64,000 nucleotides of DNA from Fen-671 sp963794745 (GCA_963794745.1 CAWCEZ010000010.1:744001-808000); one strand, 5' to 3'; numbered from the stretch's first letter, positions 52,881 through 61,992 are shown. Translations and numbers: made by a program. Notes: generated by a model not told the origin, from the sequence alone.

Positions 52881-53186
52881 CTAGGGGCGGCCGTCGGCAC
52901 CACCGGACACCGGCGGGAGCAGGGCGACCTCATCGCCTTCGCAGAGCACGTTGCTCGGCGCCGCGGCCGCTCCGTTCACCCATAGCGCGCAGGTGGCGAG
53001 CACACGTTCGAAGTCGGGCCCGTAGGCCGCGACAAGGGCTCCGACCAGCTGTGCGACCGTGCTGCCGGCAGAGGCAAACGTCGCCCTCGACGTGCCCGCA
53101 GCCTCCCTCGCGCTCGCGAAGAACAGCACCGTGACAGGTGGGCCGTCCCTATCTCCTGCGCCAAGGTTGGGCGGTACGCCATCCAT
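52881..53186 (-). CDS. MoaD/ThiS-family sulfur carrier with short tail after GG
   Basis: The protein has 101 residues. The ubiquitin-like core VTVLFFASAREAAGTSRATF, VAQLVGALVAAYG, CALWVNG, and EVALLPPVSGG fits MoaD (molybdopterin synthase small subunit). In working MoaD the GG is the C-terminus and is adenylated; here five more residues (ADGRP) follow. Either the tail is removed, as in QbsE-like carriers processed by a JAMM peptidase, or the protein has another role. The start could also be the GTG at VTVLF. It is divergent from the phosphatase gene. Confidence 0.8.
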   Translation of the reverse strand: MDGVPPNLGAGDRDGPPVTVLFFASAREAAGTSRATFASAGSTVAQLVGALVAAYGPDFERVLATCALWVNGAAAAPSNVLCEGDEVALLPPVSGGADGRP

Positions 53187-53229
53187 TGGATGGAGGCTAC
53201 CGGTGTTGCTTGTCTGCGAAGATGGCTCG

Positions 53230-53868
53230 ATGGGCCGCCTGCTCCTTGTCCGTCATGGCCAATCGGTCTGGAACGCAGCGGGCCGTTGGCAGGGCTGGTC
53301 GGACGCTCCGCTTTCGGAGCTCGGGGTGCAACAGGCCACCCGGGCGGGCAAGTACCTAGAGGCTGAGGGCCTGCAACCTGGCGAGGTCGCCTGTTCGGAT
53401 CTGGCACACGCTCGGCTCACGGCCGAACTGATCGCCGAGCAGCTCGGTTATGGCAGGCCGGTAACCCTCGTGCCGGCCTTGCGCGAGCACGACGTCGGTG
53501 AGTGGAACGGGCTCACTATGGCTGAGATAGCCGTTCGCTGGCCGGGCGAGATCGAGCTTTGGCGCCACCGGCGCCTGGCCGCTTTCCCGGGCGGGGAGCA
53601 GCTGAGTGCCTTCGACGAGCGGGTCAGGTCAGCGATGGTGCCGCTCGCCGCGCTTGCGCTTGGAACCGACGTCGTGGTGGTGGCCCACGCCGGGGTCGTC
53701 CGTTCGGTAGAGGAGTGGCTTCAGATCTGGGACCCGGAGCGGCCCCACGGCAATCTCACCGGGTGGTGGCTCGAAAGCACGGGTACCCCCGGTGCCGTCG
53801 ACTTGGCGGCGCTCGGGCCTGTGGATCTTGTTTCGCTTGGGAACGAAGCCGTCCCTGGCCCTGTATAG
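53230..53868 (+). CDS. Histidine phosphatase (phosphoglycerate-mutase-like)
   Basis: The protein has 212 residues from the ATG at 53230 (MGRLLLVRHGQSVWNAAGRWQGWSDAPL); upstream codons are not homologous. The catalytic RHG motif is LVRHGQS, the acid Glu in REHDVGEWNGL, and the second His in VVVAHAGVVRSV. This is the cofactor-independent-sized branch of the family, which includes alpha-ribazole, acid and broad-range phosphatases. The tail (about 30 residues) is not diagnostic. The following metallopeptidase gene starts 47 bases later. Confidence 0.9.
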   Translation: MGRLLLVRHGQSVWNAAGRWQGWSDAPLSELGVQQATRAGKYLEAEGLQPGEVACSDLAHARLTAELIAEQLGYGRPVTLVPALREHDVGEWNGLTMAEIAVRWPGEIELWRHRRLAAFPGGEQLSAFDERVRSAMVPLAALALGTDVVVVAHAGVVRSVEEWLQIWDPERPHGNLTGWWLESTGTPGAVDLAALGPVDLVSLGNEAVPGPV

Positions 53869-53915
53869 CTTCTGCGCCCATGCACCGTTCGCCCAGGACA
53901 TTGGAGGCCCAGCCC

Positions 53916-54446
53916 ATGATGGACGCCGAAACCATGATGAAGATCGAAGTCGTGCGCAGCCCGCGCCGCAGGAAGACCGTTAGTGCTCGCCAAGTGGGCG
54001 ACGTGGTGCGCGTCAGCGTCCCTGCTTCCATGACAAGGGCCGAAGAAGAGCATTGGGTGACCGAGATGGTGCGCCGGATCAAGCGGCGCCAGCACTCGGC
54101 CGCGGTCGACTTGGAACAACGCGCTCGGGGCCTCGCGGCGAGGTTCGGGCTGGCCACTCCCAAGAGCACCCGATGGGTCGACAACCAGCTCCAGCGATGG
54201 GGTAGCTGCACTCCCTCCGACGGCACGGTGCGGATCTCGTCAAGGCTGGCGACCGAGCCTGCCTGGGTGCTCGACTATGTGATCGTGCACGAGCTGGCCC
54301 ATCTCCAGGTGGGCGGCCATTCGAAGGCGTTCTGGGACATCGTTGCCCGCTATCCCCTTGCCGAGAGGGCGCGCGGGTTCCTCATGGCCCGCGGTGTTGA
54401 CGACCCCGACGAACAACCCGCTCAGGGCCAGGAGGGTGGCCTATGA
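53916..54446 (+). CDS. YgjP-type (DUF45) metallopeptidase
   Basis: The protein has 176 residues from the ATG at 53916, with GGAGG 9 bases upstream. The C-terminal half carries the zinc motif YVIVHELAHLQVGGHSKAFWDIV: HExxH plus a third His, preceded by QRWGSCTPSDGTVRIS-SRL. This is the UPF/YgjP family of small SprT-like peptidases. The N-terminal half is the beta-rich KTVSARQVGDVVRVSVP domain of the same family. Its TGA overlaps the next gene's ATG (ATGA), so the two are co-translated. Confidence 0.92.
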   Translation: MMDAETMMKIEVVRSPRRRKTVSARQVGDVVRVSVPASMTRAEEEHWVTEMVRRIKRRQHSAAVDLEQRARGLAARFGLATPKSTRWVDNQLQRWGSCTPSDGTVRISSRLATEPAWVLDYVIVHELAHLQVGGHSKAFWDIVARYPLAERARGFLMARGVDDPDEQPAQGQEGGL

Positions 54447-55888
54447 GGGGCCGCCCTCCCGCTGTCGCCAAACCGGGCTCAGCCGGCCGCGGCCTAGCGG
54501 TAGAGGGCCGCTTGGCCTTGGCTGCCCTGCGAGGCTCCGGACCTTCCCTTCCGCTCGACGCAGCGAAAGGGAAAGAGGTCCTGGTCCGGGCGGGCCCGCT
54601 GGCTGCGGGCGGGCGTTTTGTCGTTACAGCACAGGTCCAACATTCCGAGCGCGGCCGCGTACTGAGCGGGGACGGTGCCGAGGCGCTGGCTGTAGCGGCC
54701 GGCCTCGCCCTGGAGCGACGTTTGCCGTTGGTCACGGTGCTGTCTTCTTCGGGCCAAGACCTCGTCGAGGGAGTTGCCGCACTAGACGGCTGGGGGAGGG
54801 CTGCAAAGGCGTTCTCTCGATGTTCAGGGGTCGTGCCCGTTGTGGCGGTCCTCGACGGGCCGCTGCTGTCGGGCCCCGCCCTGTTGCTCGGGTTAGCTGA
54901 TGCCGTAGTCATGACGCCGCGGGCGCTTGCTTACATCTCGGGGCCGGCAGCGGTCGCCGAGGTCACTGGCGTCCCGGTCCGACCCTCGGAGCTAGGGGGG
55001 GCGTCGGTGCACTCAACCCGCTCTGGCCTGGCCACGATGGTCGTCGGCGACGAAGCGGCCGCCTTTGAGGCAGTCGAGCAACTGCTCGATTTCCTCCCAG
55101 CGCACTGCGACGAGCTGCCCCCTGTAGTTGCATCGTCCGACCCGGCTTCGCGTGCCACACCCGAGCTTGCTGACGTGGTCCCTGCCATGGCGACGGGGAG
55201 CTATGACGTACGCCGCGTCATCGCCGCGATAGCTGACGACGGTGAGCTCGTCGAGCTCAGGGCGGGATGGGCGGCCCAGCTCGTGACGGCGTTGGTGCGC
55301 GTGGCGGGGCAGCCTATCGGCGTGTTGGCCAACCAGCCGCAGGCCATGGCGGGCACGCTGGATATTGCCGCCTCCCAAAAAGGCGCACGTTTTGTGGCGT
55401 TCTGTGACTCGTTCAACCTTCCGCTGCTGACCGTCGTCGACACCCCCGGGTTCATGCCTGGGCGGGACCTCGAATGGCGGGGGATGATCCGCCACGGCGC
55501 CGAGCTCGTTTTTGCTTACGCAGAGGCCACGGTCCCCAGGGTGTGCCTCGTGCTCCGCAAGGCCTACGGAGGTGCCTACATAGTCATGGACTCCAAGGGC
55601 ATGGGCAACGACCTGTGCATTGCCTGGCCGAGCGCAGAGGTCGCCGTGATGGGCGCCGAAGGGGCCGTGCGCATCGTGCACCGCGCGGTTGATGACGCGA
55701 AGCGGGAAGAGCTGGCGGAGGAGTACAGGCAGAAGTGGCTCAACCCGTACACCGCTGCGGAGCGCGGGTACGTGGATCTTGTGATCGACCCGGCCGACAC
55801 CCGCCGGACCGTCGCGCGTTGCTTCTCAGTGCTTGGGAGCAAGCGGGAGCGCCTCGTCGCCCGCAAGCACGCCAACAGCCCTCTCTAG
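54443..55888 (+). CDS. Acyl-CoA carboxylase carboxyltransferase (beta-type) subunit
   Basis: The protein has 481 residues. The C-terminal 280 residues are a clear crotonase-like carboxyltransferase domain: QPIGVLANQPQAMAGTLDIAASQKGARFVAFCDSFNLPLLTVVDTPGFMPG, then RKAYGGAYIVMDSKGMGNDLCIAWPSAEVAVMGAEGAV, both in pieces, and EEYRQKWLNPYTAAERGYVD. The N-terminal half is shorter and poorer in conserved motifs than in PccB/AccD5, with no zinc ribbon. It probably works with a biotin-carrier subunit encoded elsewhere. The partner and acyl-CoA are not visible. Confidence 0.88.
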   Translation: MRGRPPAVAKPGSAGRGLAVEGRLALAALRGSGPSLPLDAAKGKEVLVRAGPLAAGGRFVVTAQVQHSERGRVLSGDGAEALAVAAGLALERRLPLVTVLSSSGQDLVEGVAALDGWGRAAKAFSRCSGVVPVVAVLDGPLLSGPALLLGLADAVVMTPRALAYISGPAAVAEVTGVPVRPSELGGASVHSTRSGLATMVVGDEAAAFEAVEQLLDFLPAHCDELPPVVASSDPASRATPELADVVPAMATGSYDVRRVIAAIADDGELVELRAGWAAQLVTALVRVAGQPIGVLANQPQAMAGTLDIAASQKGARFVAFCDSFNLPLLTVVDTPGFMPGRDLEWRGMIRHGAELVFAYAEATVPRVCLVLRKAYGGAYIVMDSKGMGNDLCIAWPSAEVAVMGAEGAVRIVHRAVDDAKREELAEEYRQKWLNPYTAAERGYVDLVIDPADTRRTVARCFSVLGSKRERLVARKHANSPL

Positions 55889-55905
55889 CCAGCTCCTCTA
55901 GCTAT

Positions 55906-57033
55906 TTACCCGGGCCTACCAGGGGCAGCGCTCGGCTCAGGTGCCGTCGTGGGCCCTACGATCGGGGGAGGCGGCCATCCGCGGCCTCGCATCGGGTGCA
56001 TGTAAAGCCAGCGCATGTGCCTCCCCGGCTGATGACGGGCGGCGGGCGTGGCCGCAGGGACCATCCCGTCCGACGTCAGCCAGCCACGCTTGCGGAACAT
56101 GACCACGAGCGCGATCACCGTGAGGACCTGCGCACCGATGCCAGCAATGACGAAGACCGCAAAGCTCCCGATCCGGTTGACCATCCAACCGAAGTTCTGG
56201 CCGAAGAACCCGGTCAAGAAGCTAAGCGGCAAGAAGATCGTCGCAATGATCGTGAGCTGCTTCATCACCACGTTGAGCCGGTTCGACACCGTCGACAGGT
56301 GCGTGTCCATTGCCCCGCTCAACAGGTCCCGGTAGCTGTCCACCAAGTCGCTGACCCTGATCAGATGGTCGTAGAGGTCGCGGAAGTAGCGCTCGTACTC
56401 CGGCGTCATGCCGGGGAGGGCCGAGCTGCCGCTCACCAACGTTGCGAACATGTCACGCTCGGGTGTCACGATCTTGCGCAGGGCTATAAGCGCCCGCTTC
56501 ATATCGAAAAGCCGCCCGAGCTGCTCGTCGGTGGGCGCCTTGAGGATCTCGTCTTCCAGGTCGTCGATCTGGTCGTCCATTGCGGCGAGGACAGGGAAGT
56601 AACCGTCTATCAGCATGTCCAGGACGCGGTAGAGGACCATCACCTGGCTCATAGGCGGCCCTCCATCCGCCTTCATACGGTGCAGGACATCGGGGAAGGC
56701 AGGGCAGGGGTGCTGGTGCACAGTCACGAGGAAGTTCTCGCTGCAAAAGCAGTGAACTTCCACCAGGTGGTCCGTGTTGCCAGGGCCATAGACGACCAGC
56801 AGCCCAAAATCGTCGTAGGTGTCGAACTTGGGGCGCTGACCGAAATGTTCGGCATCTTCGAGAGCGAGCGGGTGGAAGTGGAACGTATCTCTCAGCACCT
56901 GCTGCTCAGGGCTGTTCGGGAGGGTGCTCAGCAGGTCCAGCCAGAACGGTGTGTGGGACGTGAGCAGGCGCTCGATCTCCGCGGTGGTCACCTCCAGGTG
57001 CTCGCCGTCCAGGGTGACCAAGTGGCCGTTCAT
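55906..57033 (-). CDS. corA: CorA-family magnesium/cobalt transporter
   Basis: The protein has 375 residues. A large cytoplasmic N-domain (VVYGPGNTDHLVEVHCFC, then long helices with MDDQIDDLEDEIL and RLNVVMKQLTIIATIFLP) leads to two TM segments at the end. The pore motif is GQN in LTGFFGQNFGWM rather than the usual GMN. The protein continues about 50 residues past the second TM as a Pro/Arg-rich tail. It forms pentamers that admit magnesium or other divalent cations. The Gln substitution also occurs in other actinobacterial members. Confidence 0.9.
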   Translation of the reverse strand: MNGHLVTLDGEHLEVTTAEIERLLTSHTPFWLDLLSTLPNSPEQQVLRDTFHFHPLALEDAEHFGQRPKFDTYDDFGLLVVYGPGNTDHLVEVHCFCSENFLVTVHQHPCPAFPDVLHRMKADGGPPMSQVMVLYRVLDMLIDGYFPVLAAMDDQIDDLEDEILKAPTDEQLGRLFDMKRALIALRKIVTPERDMFATLVSGSSALPGMTPEYERYFRDLYDHLIRVSDLVDSYRDLLSGAMDTHLSTVSNRLNVVMKQLTIIATIFLPLSFLTGFFGQNFGWMVNRIGSFAVFVIAGIGAQVLTVIALVVMFRKRGWLTSDGMVPAATPAARHQPGRHMRWLYMHPMRGRGWPPPPIVGPTTAPEPSAAPGRPG

Positions 57034-57079
57034 TACCCGACGACCCTATAGGTAGTTGGTGCCGGGGCTGGCACCTGCG

Positions 57080-57151
57080 TGGGGGCGGGGAGGATCGAAC
57101 TCCCGGCGCGCAGATTAAAAGTCTGCCGGTCTTCCACTGACCTACGCCCCC
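57080..57151 (-). tRNA. tRNA-Lys (TTT)
   Basis: This 72-base tRNA has acceptor GGGGGCG/CGCCCCC with discriminator A, D arm GTAGGTCAGTGG-AAGAC, anticodon stem GCAGA/TCTGC with loop CTTTTAA (anticodon TTT) and T arm GGGAGTTCGATCCTCCC. No CCA is encoded. It lies between corA and the rhomboid gene on the same strand. Confidence 0.95.
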
Positions 57152-57184
57152 GGCACGCTGGCGCGTCTTCGCGTTTGCTGGGTG

Positions 57185-58240
57185 TCATCCTAGGTTGACG
57201 GCCCCGGGGGCCAGGAGCAAGAGCAGGCCGAGGACTGTGCACACCCCCGCCACCGCCATGACGTCGATCAGTACTTGGTGCCGGCCCCGACGTCCGAGGC
57301 CTAAAACGGCGGCGAGCCCAGCCCCGGTTATCAGGCCGCCTATGTGTGCTTGCCAGGATATGCCAGCCACCGCGAAGCTGTAGAAGAGGTTGATCGCGAT
57401 CAGTACAAGGATCCCTGACGTGTCAGTCTTTGCTCGGCGAGCGAGGACAAAATACCCGCCGAATAGGCCGAAGATCGCACCAGACGCGCCGGCAGACTGC
57501 GCGCTCGGGCTGGTGAACAGGTAACACGCAACCGATCCTCCGAGGCCGGCTACCAGGAAAAGGGACAAATAACGCCACTTTCCAAGGACTGGTTCGACGA
57601 GCCGGCCGATGATCAATAGCGAGACCATGTTCAGCAATATGTGGAAAAACGAATAGTGGATGAAGATCTCTGTGAGAAGCCTGTACCACTGGCCGAGGTA
57701 GTACTCGTTCTCCCCGATTTGTTCCCACCGGTAGACCAAATCGGTGTTCTGGCTCACTATGTAGATCACCACGCACACGGCGATGATCCCCATTGTCACC
57801 GGGACCTGACTGATCGTAGGGAGGGTGCCCGTGCTCGGTCGATAACGGGTCACGGGCGATTTTTTGGCGTTTTTCCGGACGCACTGGCGGCACTGCCAGC
57901 CCACGGGCGCTTGGACCATGCAGTCGGCGCAGATCGGCCTGTTGCAAGACCTGCATATTGACCCCGCCAACCTGTCGGGGTGCTGATAGCAGCGCGTGTT
58001 CGGCCCGATCCCGACCTGCTCGTTGCCAGGCGGGACAGGCGGCGGCGCTTGTGCCGGGGGATAGCCCGGAGGCAGCGGATAGCCCTGAGGCAGCGGATAG
58101 CCCTGAGGTGGCTGGCCCGGTGGCGGGCTACCCCATCCTTGGCTGGTACCAGGCGTGCCCGGCCACTCGGGGTTGGGCCAGGCAGGTCTCGGCCATTCCG
58201 GTTCGCCTGGGCCAGCAGGGGGGCCTTGTGTGCTTGCCAC
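57185..58240 (-). CDS. Rhomboid protease with N-terminal zinc finger
   Basis: The protein has 351 residues. Residues 1-80 are Pro/Gly/Tyr-rich, including a 7-residue repeat GYPLPQ-GYPLPP. Residues 80-125 hold a B-box-like zinc finger, CYQHPDRLAGSICRSCNRPICADCMVQAPVGWQCRQC in pieces. Then six TM segments with the catalytic Ser in GASGAIFG and His in WQAHIGG, and HILLNMVSLLIIGRLVEP. It is an intramembrane serine protease. Zinc-finger rhomboids are common in actinobacteria. Its stop is next to tRNA-Lys and its start overlaps the stop of the next gene by 1 base. Confidence 0.93.
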   Translation of the reverse strand: MASTQGPPAGPGEPEWPRPAWPNPEWPGTPGTSQGWGSPPPGQPPQGYPLPQGYPLPPGYPPAQAPPPVPPGNEQVGIGPNTRCYQHPDRLAGSICRSCNRPICADCMVQAPVGWQCRQCVRKNAKKSPVTRYRPSTGTLPTISQVPVTMGIIAVCVVIYIVSQNTDLVYRWEQIGENEYYLGQWYRLLTEIFIHYSFFHILLNMVSLLIIGRLVEPVLGKWRYLSLFLVAGLGGSVACYLFTSPSAQSAGASGAIFGLFGGYFVLARRAKTDTSGILVLIAINLFYSFAVAGISWQAHIGGLITGAGLAAVLGLGRRGRHQVLIDVMAVAGVCTVLGLLLLLAPGAVNLG

Positions 58241-58854
58241 TAGCGAGGGCCTGGAGAGGGGTTGCGGCTAGGCGCTCGATCGGGCGGGACGTTCCAGCGC
58301 TCGATTGCGGCGGCACCGCCGGGTTCCCAGGCGAGCACGCTGACAGTGGCGGTACCGAGCGTGAAGAACCGACCGGTTGCCGTTGGTTGGCCCAGCCACC
58401 GTGCAGCGAGCACCCGCAGCAGGTGCCCGTGCGAGAAAAACAGCGCCTTGGACCCAGCCGGTAAGGCGCGAGCACGCTGGACGACCCTGTCCGCTCGGGC
58501 TGCCACCTGCTCGTCGGTCTCGCCCCCAGGCCACGGACCGTGCCAGATCGTCCATCCCGCGTAACGCGCCCGGATCTGGTCCGTAGTCATACCTTCCAGC
58601 TCTCCGTAGTCCCACTCCACGAGGTCGTTGTCGATTACCGGCGTGAACCCCGCCAGTTCGGCGGTCCGCAGGGCGCGTTGGCGCGGGCTCGACTCGACCA
58701 GGTCGAAATGGACGCCCTGCAGCCCCTTACCAAGGGTTACCGCTTCTTGTTCTCCCGCAGTGGTCAATGGCAGATCGGTGCGGCTCGTATGCTGGCCCGA
58801 GATGCTCCACTCGGTTTGCCCGTGCCGGGCGAGCCACACCACGGGGCCGGTCAT
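58240..58854 (-). CDS. Histidine phosphatase (phosphoglycerate-mutase-like)
   Basis: The protein has 204 residues. Catalytic RHG in WLARHGQTEWS, DLPLTTAGEQEAVTLG, SSPRQRALRTAEL, Glu in VEWDYGELEGMTTDQIRARY, second His in ALFFSHGHLLRVLAARWLG. The arrangement resembles acid phosphatases and adenosylcobalamin/alpha-ribazole phosphatases, but the substrate cannot be assigned. It differs from the phosphatase at 53230-53868 in its spacing and tail. Confidence 0.9.
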   Translation of the reverse strand: MTGPVVWLARHGQTEWSISGQHTSRTDLPLTTAGEQEAVTLGKGLQGVHFDLVESSPRQRALRTAELAGFTPVIDNDLVEWDYGELEGMTTDQIRARYAGWTIWHGPWPGGETDEQVAARADRVVQRARALPAGSKALFFSHGHLLRVLAARWLGQPTATGRFFTLGTATVSVLAWEPGGAAAIERWNVPPDRAPSRNPSPGPR

Positions 58855-58914
58855 AGAGCAGTCATAGAGGAAGTCTGGTCCCTGGGTGCGCGCTTGTGCT
58901 GGTGACCGGGCTCC

Positions 58915-59724
58915 TCAGGCATCCCGTTTGGCGAGCGCGTAATCGGCGATCACCAACAAGATCACGATGAACAGGACCAGGTCGCCAGTGCCCCACCATG
59001 CTGAGAGCGTGTTGGGACCATGAGTGAGCTCGATAAGGCGCTCTCCCGCTCGGGTCGGCCAGTACTCGCCGATCGGGTTGCTAAACGAGTCTGGCAGCGC
59101 CGAAAGGATCCCAGGCAATACGAAGATGAAAGCGACGCAGGCCACGATCGACCCAGCAGTATTGCGCAACAAGGCGCCGGTTGCTAGCCCGAACAGCCCG
59201 CTCAAAGTTGTGAAAATGCCCATCCCGATGACGACTCGGAGCACGAGGTGAGTCGTCAACGAGACGTTCGGGTAGGACGGGTAGGCCGAGAATATGCCGT
59301 CGTCGATGAAAAACGTGATGAAACTCATCACCTCGGTTATCACGAGCATGGTCACCGAGAAAACGATGACTTTAGCGAGGAGCAGCCGGGACCGATTGGG
59401 AGTGGCGAGCAAGCTAACTCCGATGAGGTTGCTCGAGTACTCATTGCTGATCGTCAGGACACCGAGGACCATGAAGGCAAGCTGGCCCAGGACCCAAGCA
59501 CCCAGCATGGGATCAAGGGCGTTCGGGAGCGGGCCGTGCCTGAGCTCGCTTGTTTGGTTGGACGCGATCACTAACGAGAGCAGCGCAGACAGCCCAATCA
59601 CGAGAACTGCCGCGATGGCGATAGTCACCGGGGTCGAGCGCAGCGTTTTCAGTTTTGTCCACTCCGCAGCGCATGGTGTCGCGGCAGGACCGGGGGCCCA
59701 GCTCGGGGAACCCTGACTTTGCAA
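58915..59724 (-). CDS. ABC-2-type transporter permease
   Basis: The protein has 269 residues. Six hydrophobic segments: IAIAAVLVIGLSALLSLVIAS, AWVLGQLAFMVLGVLTI, and others, with the ABC-2 motifs NEYSSNLIGVSLLATPNRSRLLLAK and TAGSIVACVAFIFVLPGIL. The arrangement, with EWTKLKTLRSTPV at the front, is that of the permeases paired with BcrA/DrrA-like ATPases. It follows its ATPase by 21 bases on the minus strand. Export of an antibiotic or lipid is possible. Confidence 0.9.
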   Translation of the reverse strand: MQSQGSPSWAPGPAATPCAAEWTKLKTLRSTPVTIAIAAVLVIGLSALLSLVIASNQTSELRHGPLPNALDPMLGAWVLGQLAFMVLGVLTISNEYSSNLIGVSLLATPNRSRLLLAKVIVFSVTMLVITEVMSFITFFIDDGIFSAYPSYPNVSLTTHLVLRVVIGMGIFTTLSGLFGLATGALLRNTAGSIVACVAFIFVLPGILSALPDSFSNPIGEYWPTRAGERLIELTHGPNTLSAWWGTGDLVLFIVILLVIADYALAKRDA

Positions 59725-59745
59725 TCGTTTGTGCGGGGACTTGGG

Positions 59746-60675
59746 TCATTGGGCAGCTCCTGCTCCGGTGCCGTGGAACTCAACGTCGTCTCGCGTTATC
59801 TCCATGAAGACCTCTTCGAGCGATGCTTCGACGGGGGAAAGCTCGTGCACAGGCGCCCCCGCCTGGAACGCAATGTCGCCTATGGCAGCTGCCTCCAGCC
59901 CGGTGACAGTTATCAGGCCGCCGTCATCGCCGTTGCTGGTGTCGACCTTGCCGCCAGCAGCTTCGAGGCGGGGTACTACGACGTCGGCCTTGGGGGTGCG
60001 GAGGCGGACTACGATGCCCGAGTTCCTCTTGATGAGGTCCTCGACTTCGGAGTCGGCGATCAAGTGGCCCCTGCCGATGACGATCACGTGGGACGCCGTG
60101 AGGGCCATCTCGCTCATCAGGTGGCTCGAGACGAAAACCGTCCGACCCTGGGCCGCCAGGCCCTGCATGAGCGTGCGGATCCAGACGATGCCTTCGGGGT
60201 CGAGGCCGTTGACCGGTTCGTCGAAGATCAGTACGGGAGGGTCCCCGAGGAGCGCTCCGGCGATCCCTAGGCGCTGGGCCATGCCGAGCGAAAAATTGCC
60301 GGCCCTCCTGTCGGCGACATCGCTCAGGCCGACGAAACCGAGCACTTCGTCCACACGCTTGACCGGGATACGGCTTGCCTGGGCTAGGGACAGTAGGTGG
60401 TCCCGTGCCTTGCGCCCGGGCTGGTACGCCTTCGCGTCGAGGACGGCGCCGACCTCGCGCATCGGGGCACGAAGGCTTTGGTAGGAGACACCGTCGATGG
60501 TGGCCGTGCCCTTTTCGGGACGGACGAGCCCAAGGATCATCCGCAGGGTGGTCGTCTTCCCGGCCCCGTTCGGGCCGAGGAACCCAGTCACCCGTCCGGG
60601 TTGTACCTCGAAGTTCAGATTATCGACGGCGACGTTCGGCCCGAAGTGCTTCGTGAGGTTGCGTACTTGGATCAC
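59746..60675 (-). CDS. ABC transporter ATPase (DrrA/BcrA-like)
   Basis: The protein has 309 residues. Walker A GPNGAGKTTTLRMI, Q-loop then SLAQASRIPVKRV, signature NFSLGMAQRLGIAGALLG, Walker B LIFDEPVNGLDPEGI and switch SSHLMSEM. The C-terminal 90 residues match the DrrA-type extension. It forms a unit with the permease at 58915-59724. Upstream 22 bases separate it from the serS stop; it may be read with serS. Confidence 0.93.
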   Translation of the reverse strand: MIQVRNLTKHFGPNVAVDNLNFEVQPGRVTGFLGPNGAGKTTTLRMILGLVRPEKGTATIDGVSYQSLRAPMREVGAVLDAKAYQPGRKARDHLLSLAQASRIPVKRVDEVLGFVGLSDVADRRAGNFSLGMAQRLGIAGALLGDPPVLIFDEPVNGLDPEGIVWIRTLMQGLAAQGRTVFVSSHLMSEMALTASHVIVIGRGHLIADSEVEDLIKRNSGIVVRLRTPKADVVVPRLEAAGGKVDTSNGDDGGLITVTGLEAAAIGDIAFQAGAPVHELSPVEASLEEVFMEITRDDVEFHGTGAGAAQ

Positions 60676-60696
60676 GATAATGGCCCTTTCAAATAC

Positions 60697-61992
60697 TTAG
60701 CGGGTCACGCTACCAGCGATAGAGGTACTTCCTCGGAAATAGGGGTGCAGACAGGGCGGGATTTCGACTGAGCCGTCGGCCTGACGGTATGTCTCGACGA
60801 GGGCCGCCCAAATTCTCGGGACCGCAAGAGCCGAACCGTTCAAGGTGTCGCAAATCTGAGTGGGACCGCCAGCTTTTGGCCTGTACCGGATCGATGCCCG
60901 CCGTGCTTGGTAATCGCTGAACCACGAGACCGAGGAAACCTCGAGCCACATGTCGCATCCCGGGGCATAGACCTCAATATCGAAAGAGCGCGCGTGCGAC
61001 TGGCCAAGATCTCCAGTGCAAATGTCGAGTATGCGGTACGGGAGGCCGAGCGCCGCGACCGAACCGATCGCCCGTTCAAGGATCTCCATGTGCAGAACGG
61101 CCGATTGCTGGCGCGTGCAAACCGCGAGTATCTCGACCTTGTCAAACTCGTGGACCCGTAACAAACCTCGCGTGTCCCGCCCGGCCGCGCCGGCCTCGCG
61201 GCGGTAGCAGGGTGTGTAGGCCATGAGCCGCAGGGGGAGCTCTTCTTCGGCGATGATCTCGTTCGCTCGCATCGAAGTGAGCGGGACCTCCGCTGTGGGC
61301 ACCGCCCAGAGGTCGTCGCGCTCGAGGTGGTACGCGTCGTCAGCGAACTTGGGCAACTGCCCGACCGCCTCCAGAACCGGTGTACGGACAAGGGTCGGGG
61401 GCCTGACTTCCGTGTAAGCGTCCGCGTTACGGTCGAGCGCGAGCTGGCACAGAGCCCTCACCAGGGTGGCACCGTTGCCCTTGAACAGGGGGAACATCGA
61501 ACCGGCGATCTTGGCGCCCCGTTCGAGGTCGAGGATCTGAAGCTCGGTGCCTATGTCCCAGTGGGGCACCCGCTGGTGTGCGCCGTAGCGTGCGGGGTCG
61601 TAGCCGACAGTCCGTACGACCACGTTGTCCGCCTCAGAGGTGCCGTCCGGAGCCTCGTCTGACGGGAGGTTGGGCAGGCGCAACATTGCATCGCGCAGGA
61701 CCATCTCGACCGATGAACTTTCCTCTTCTGCGGCCGATAGTTCTTCGCCGAGACGCTTACTTTCTTCGCGCAGTGCCCCCGCGTCGCGGGTCCCCCCCGA
61801 GCGCATCGCGTCGCCGACCTGCTTGGAGAGGCCCTTGATGCGGGCTCGGAGCTCCTCGGTCCTGTTGGCGATCTGGCGGTGCTGGGCGTCGAGAGCCGCC
61901 GCGCGCTCCACCTCCTCGGCCGGGACGCCCTTGCGAGCAAGGGAAGCCTTTGTAGCGTCGAGCTCAACCCGAAGCCGGCGCAGGTCGATCAC
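60697..61992 (-). CDS. serS: Seryl-tRNA synthetase
   Basis: The protein has 431 residues. The N-terminal coiled-coil arm spans about 30-110; the class II catalytic core has motif 2 CYRREAGAAGRDTRGLLRVHEF and motif 3 NGSALAVPRIWAALVETYRQADG, with TGDLGQSHARSFDIEVY between. Normal length and complete. It charges tRNA-Ser. It is divergent from the ABC-2 gene at 62084 with a 90-base spacer. Confidence 0.96.
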   Translation of the reverse strand: MIDLRRLRVELDATKASLARKGVPAEEVERAAALDAQHRQIANRTEELRARIKGLSKQVGDAMRSGGTRDAGALREESKRLGEELSAAEEESSSVEMVLRDAMLRLPNLPSDEAPDGTSEADNVVVRTVGYDPARYGAHQRVPHWDIGTELQILDLERGAKIAGSMFPLFKGNGATLVRALCQLALDRNADAYTEVRPPTLVRTPVLEAVGQLPKFADDAYHLERDDLWAVPTAEVPLTSMRANEIIAEEELPLRLMAYTPCYRREAGAAGRDTRGLLRVHEFDKVEILAVCTRQQSAVLHMEILERAIGSVAALGLPYRILDICTGDLGQSHARSFDIEVYAPGCDMWLEVSSVSWFSDYQARRASIRYRPKAGGPTQICDTLNGSALAVPRIWAALVETYRQADGSVEIPPCLHPYFRGSTSIAGSVTR

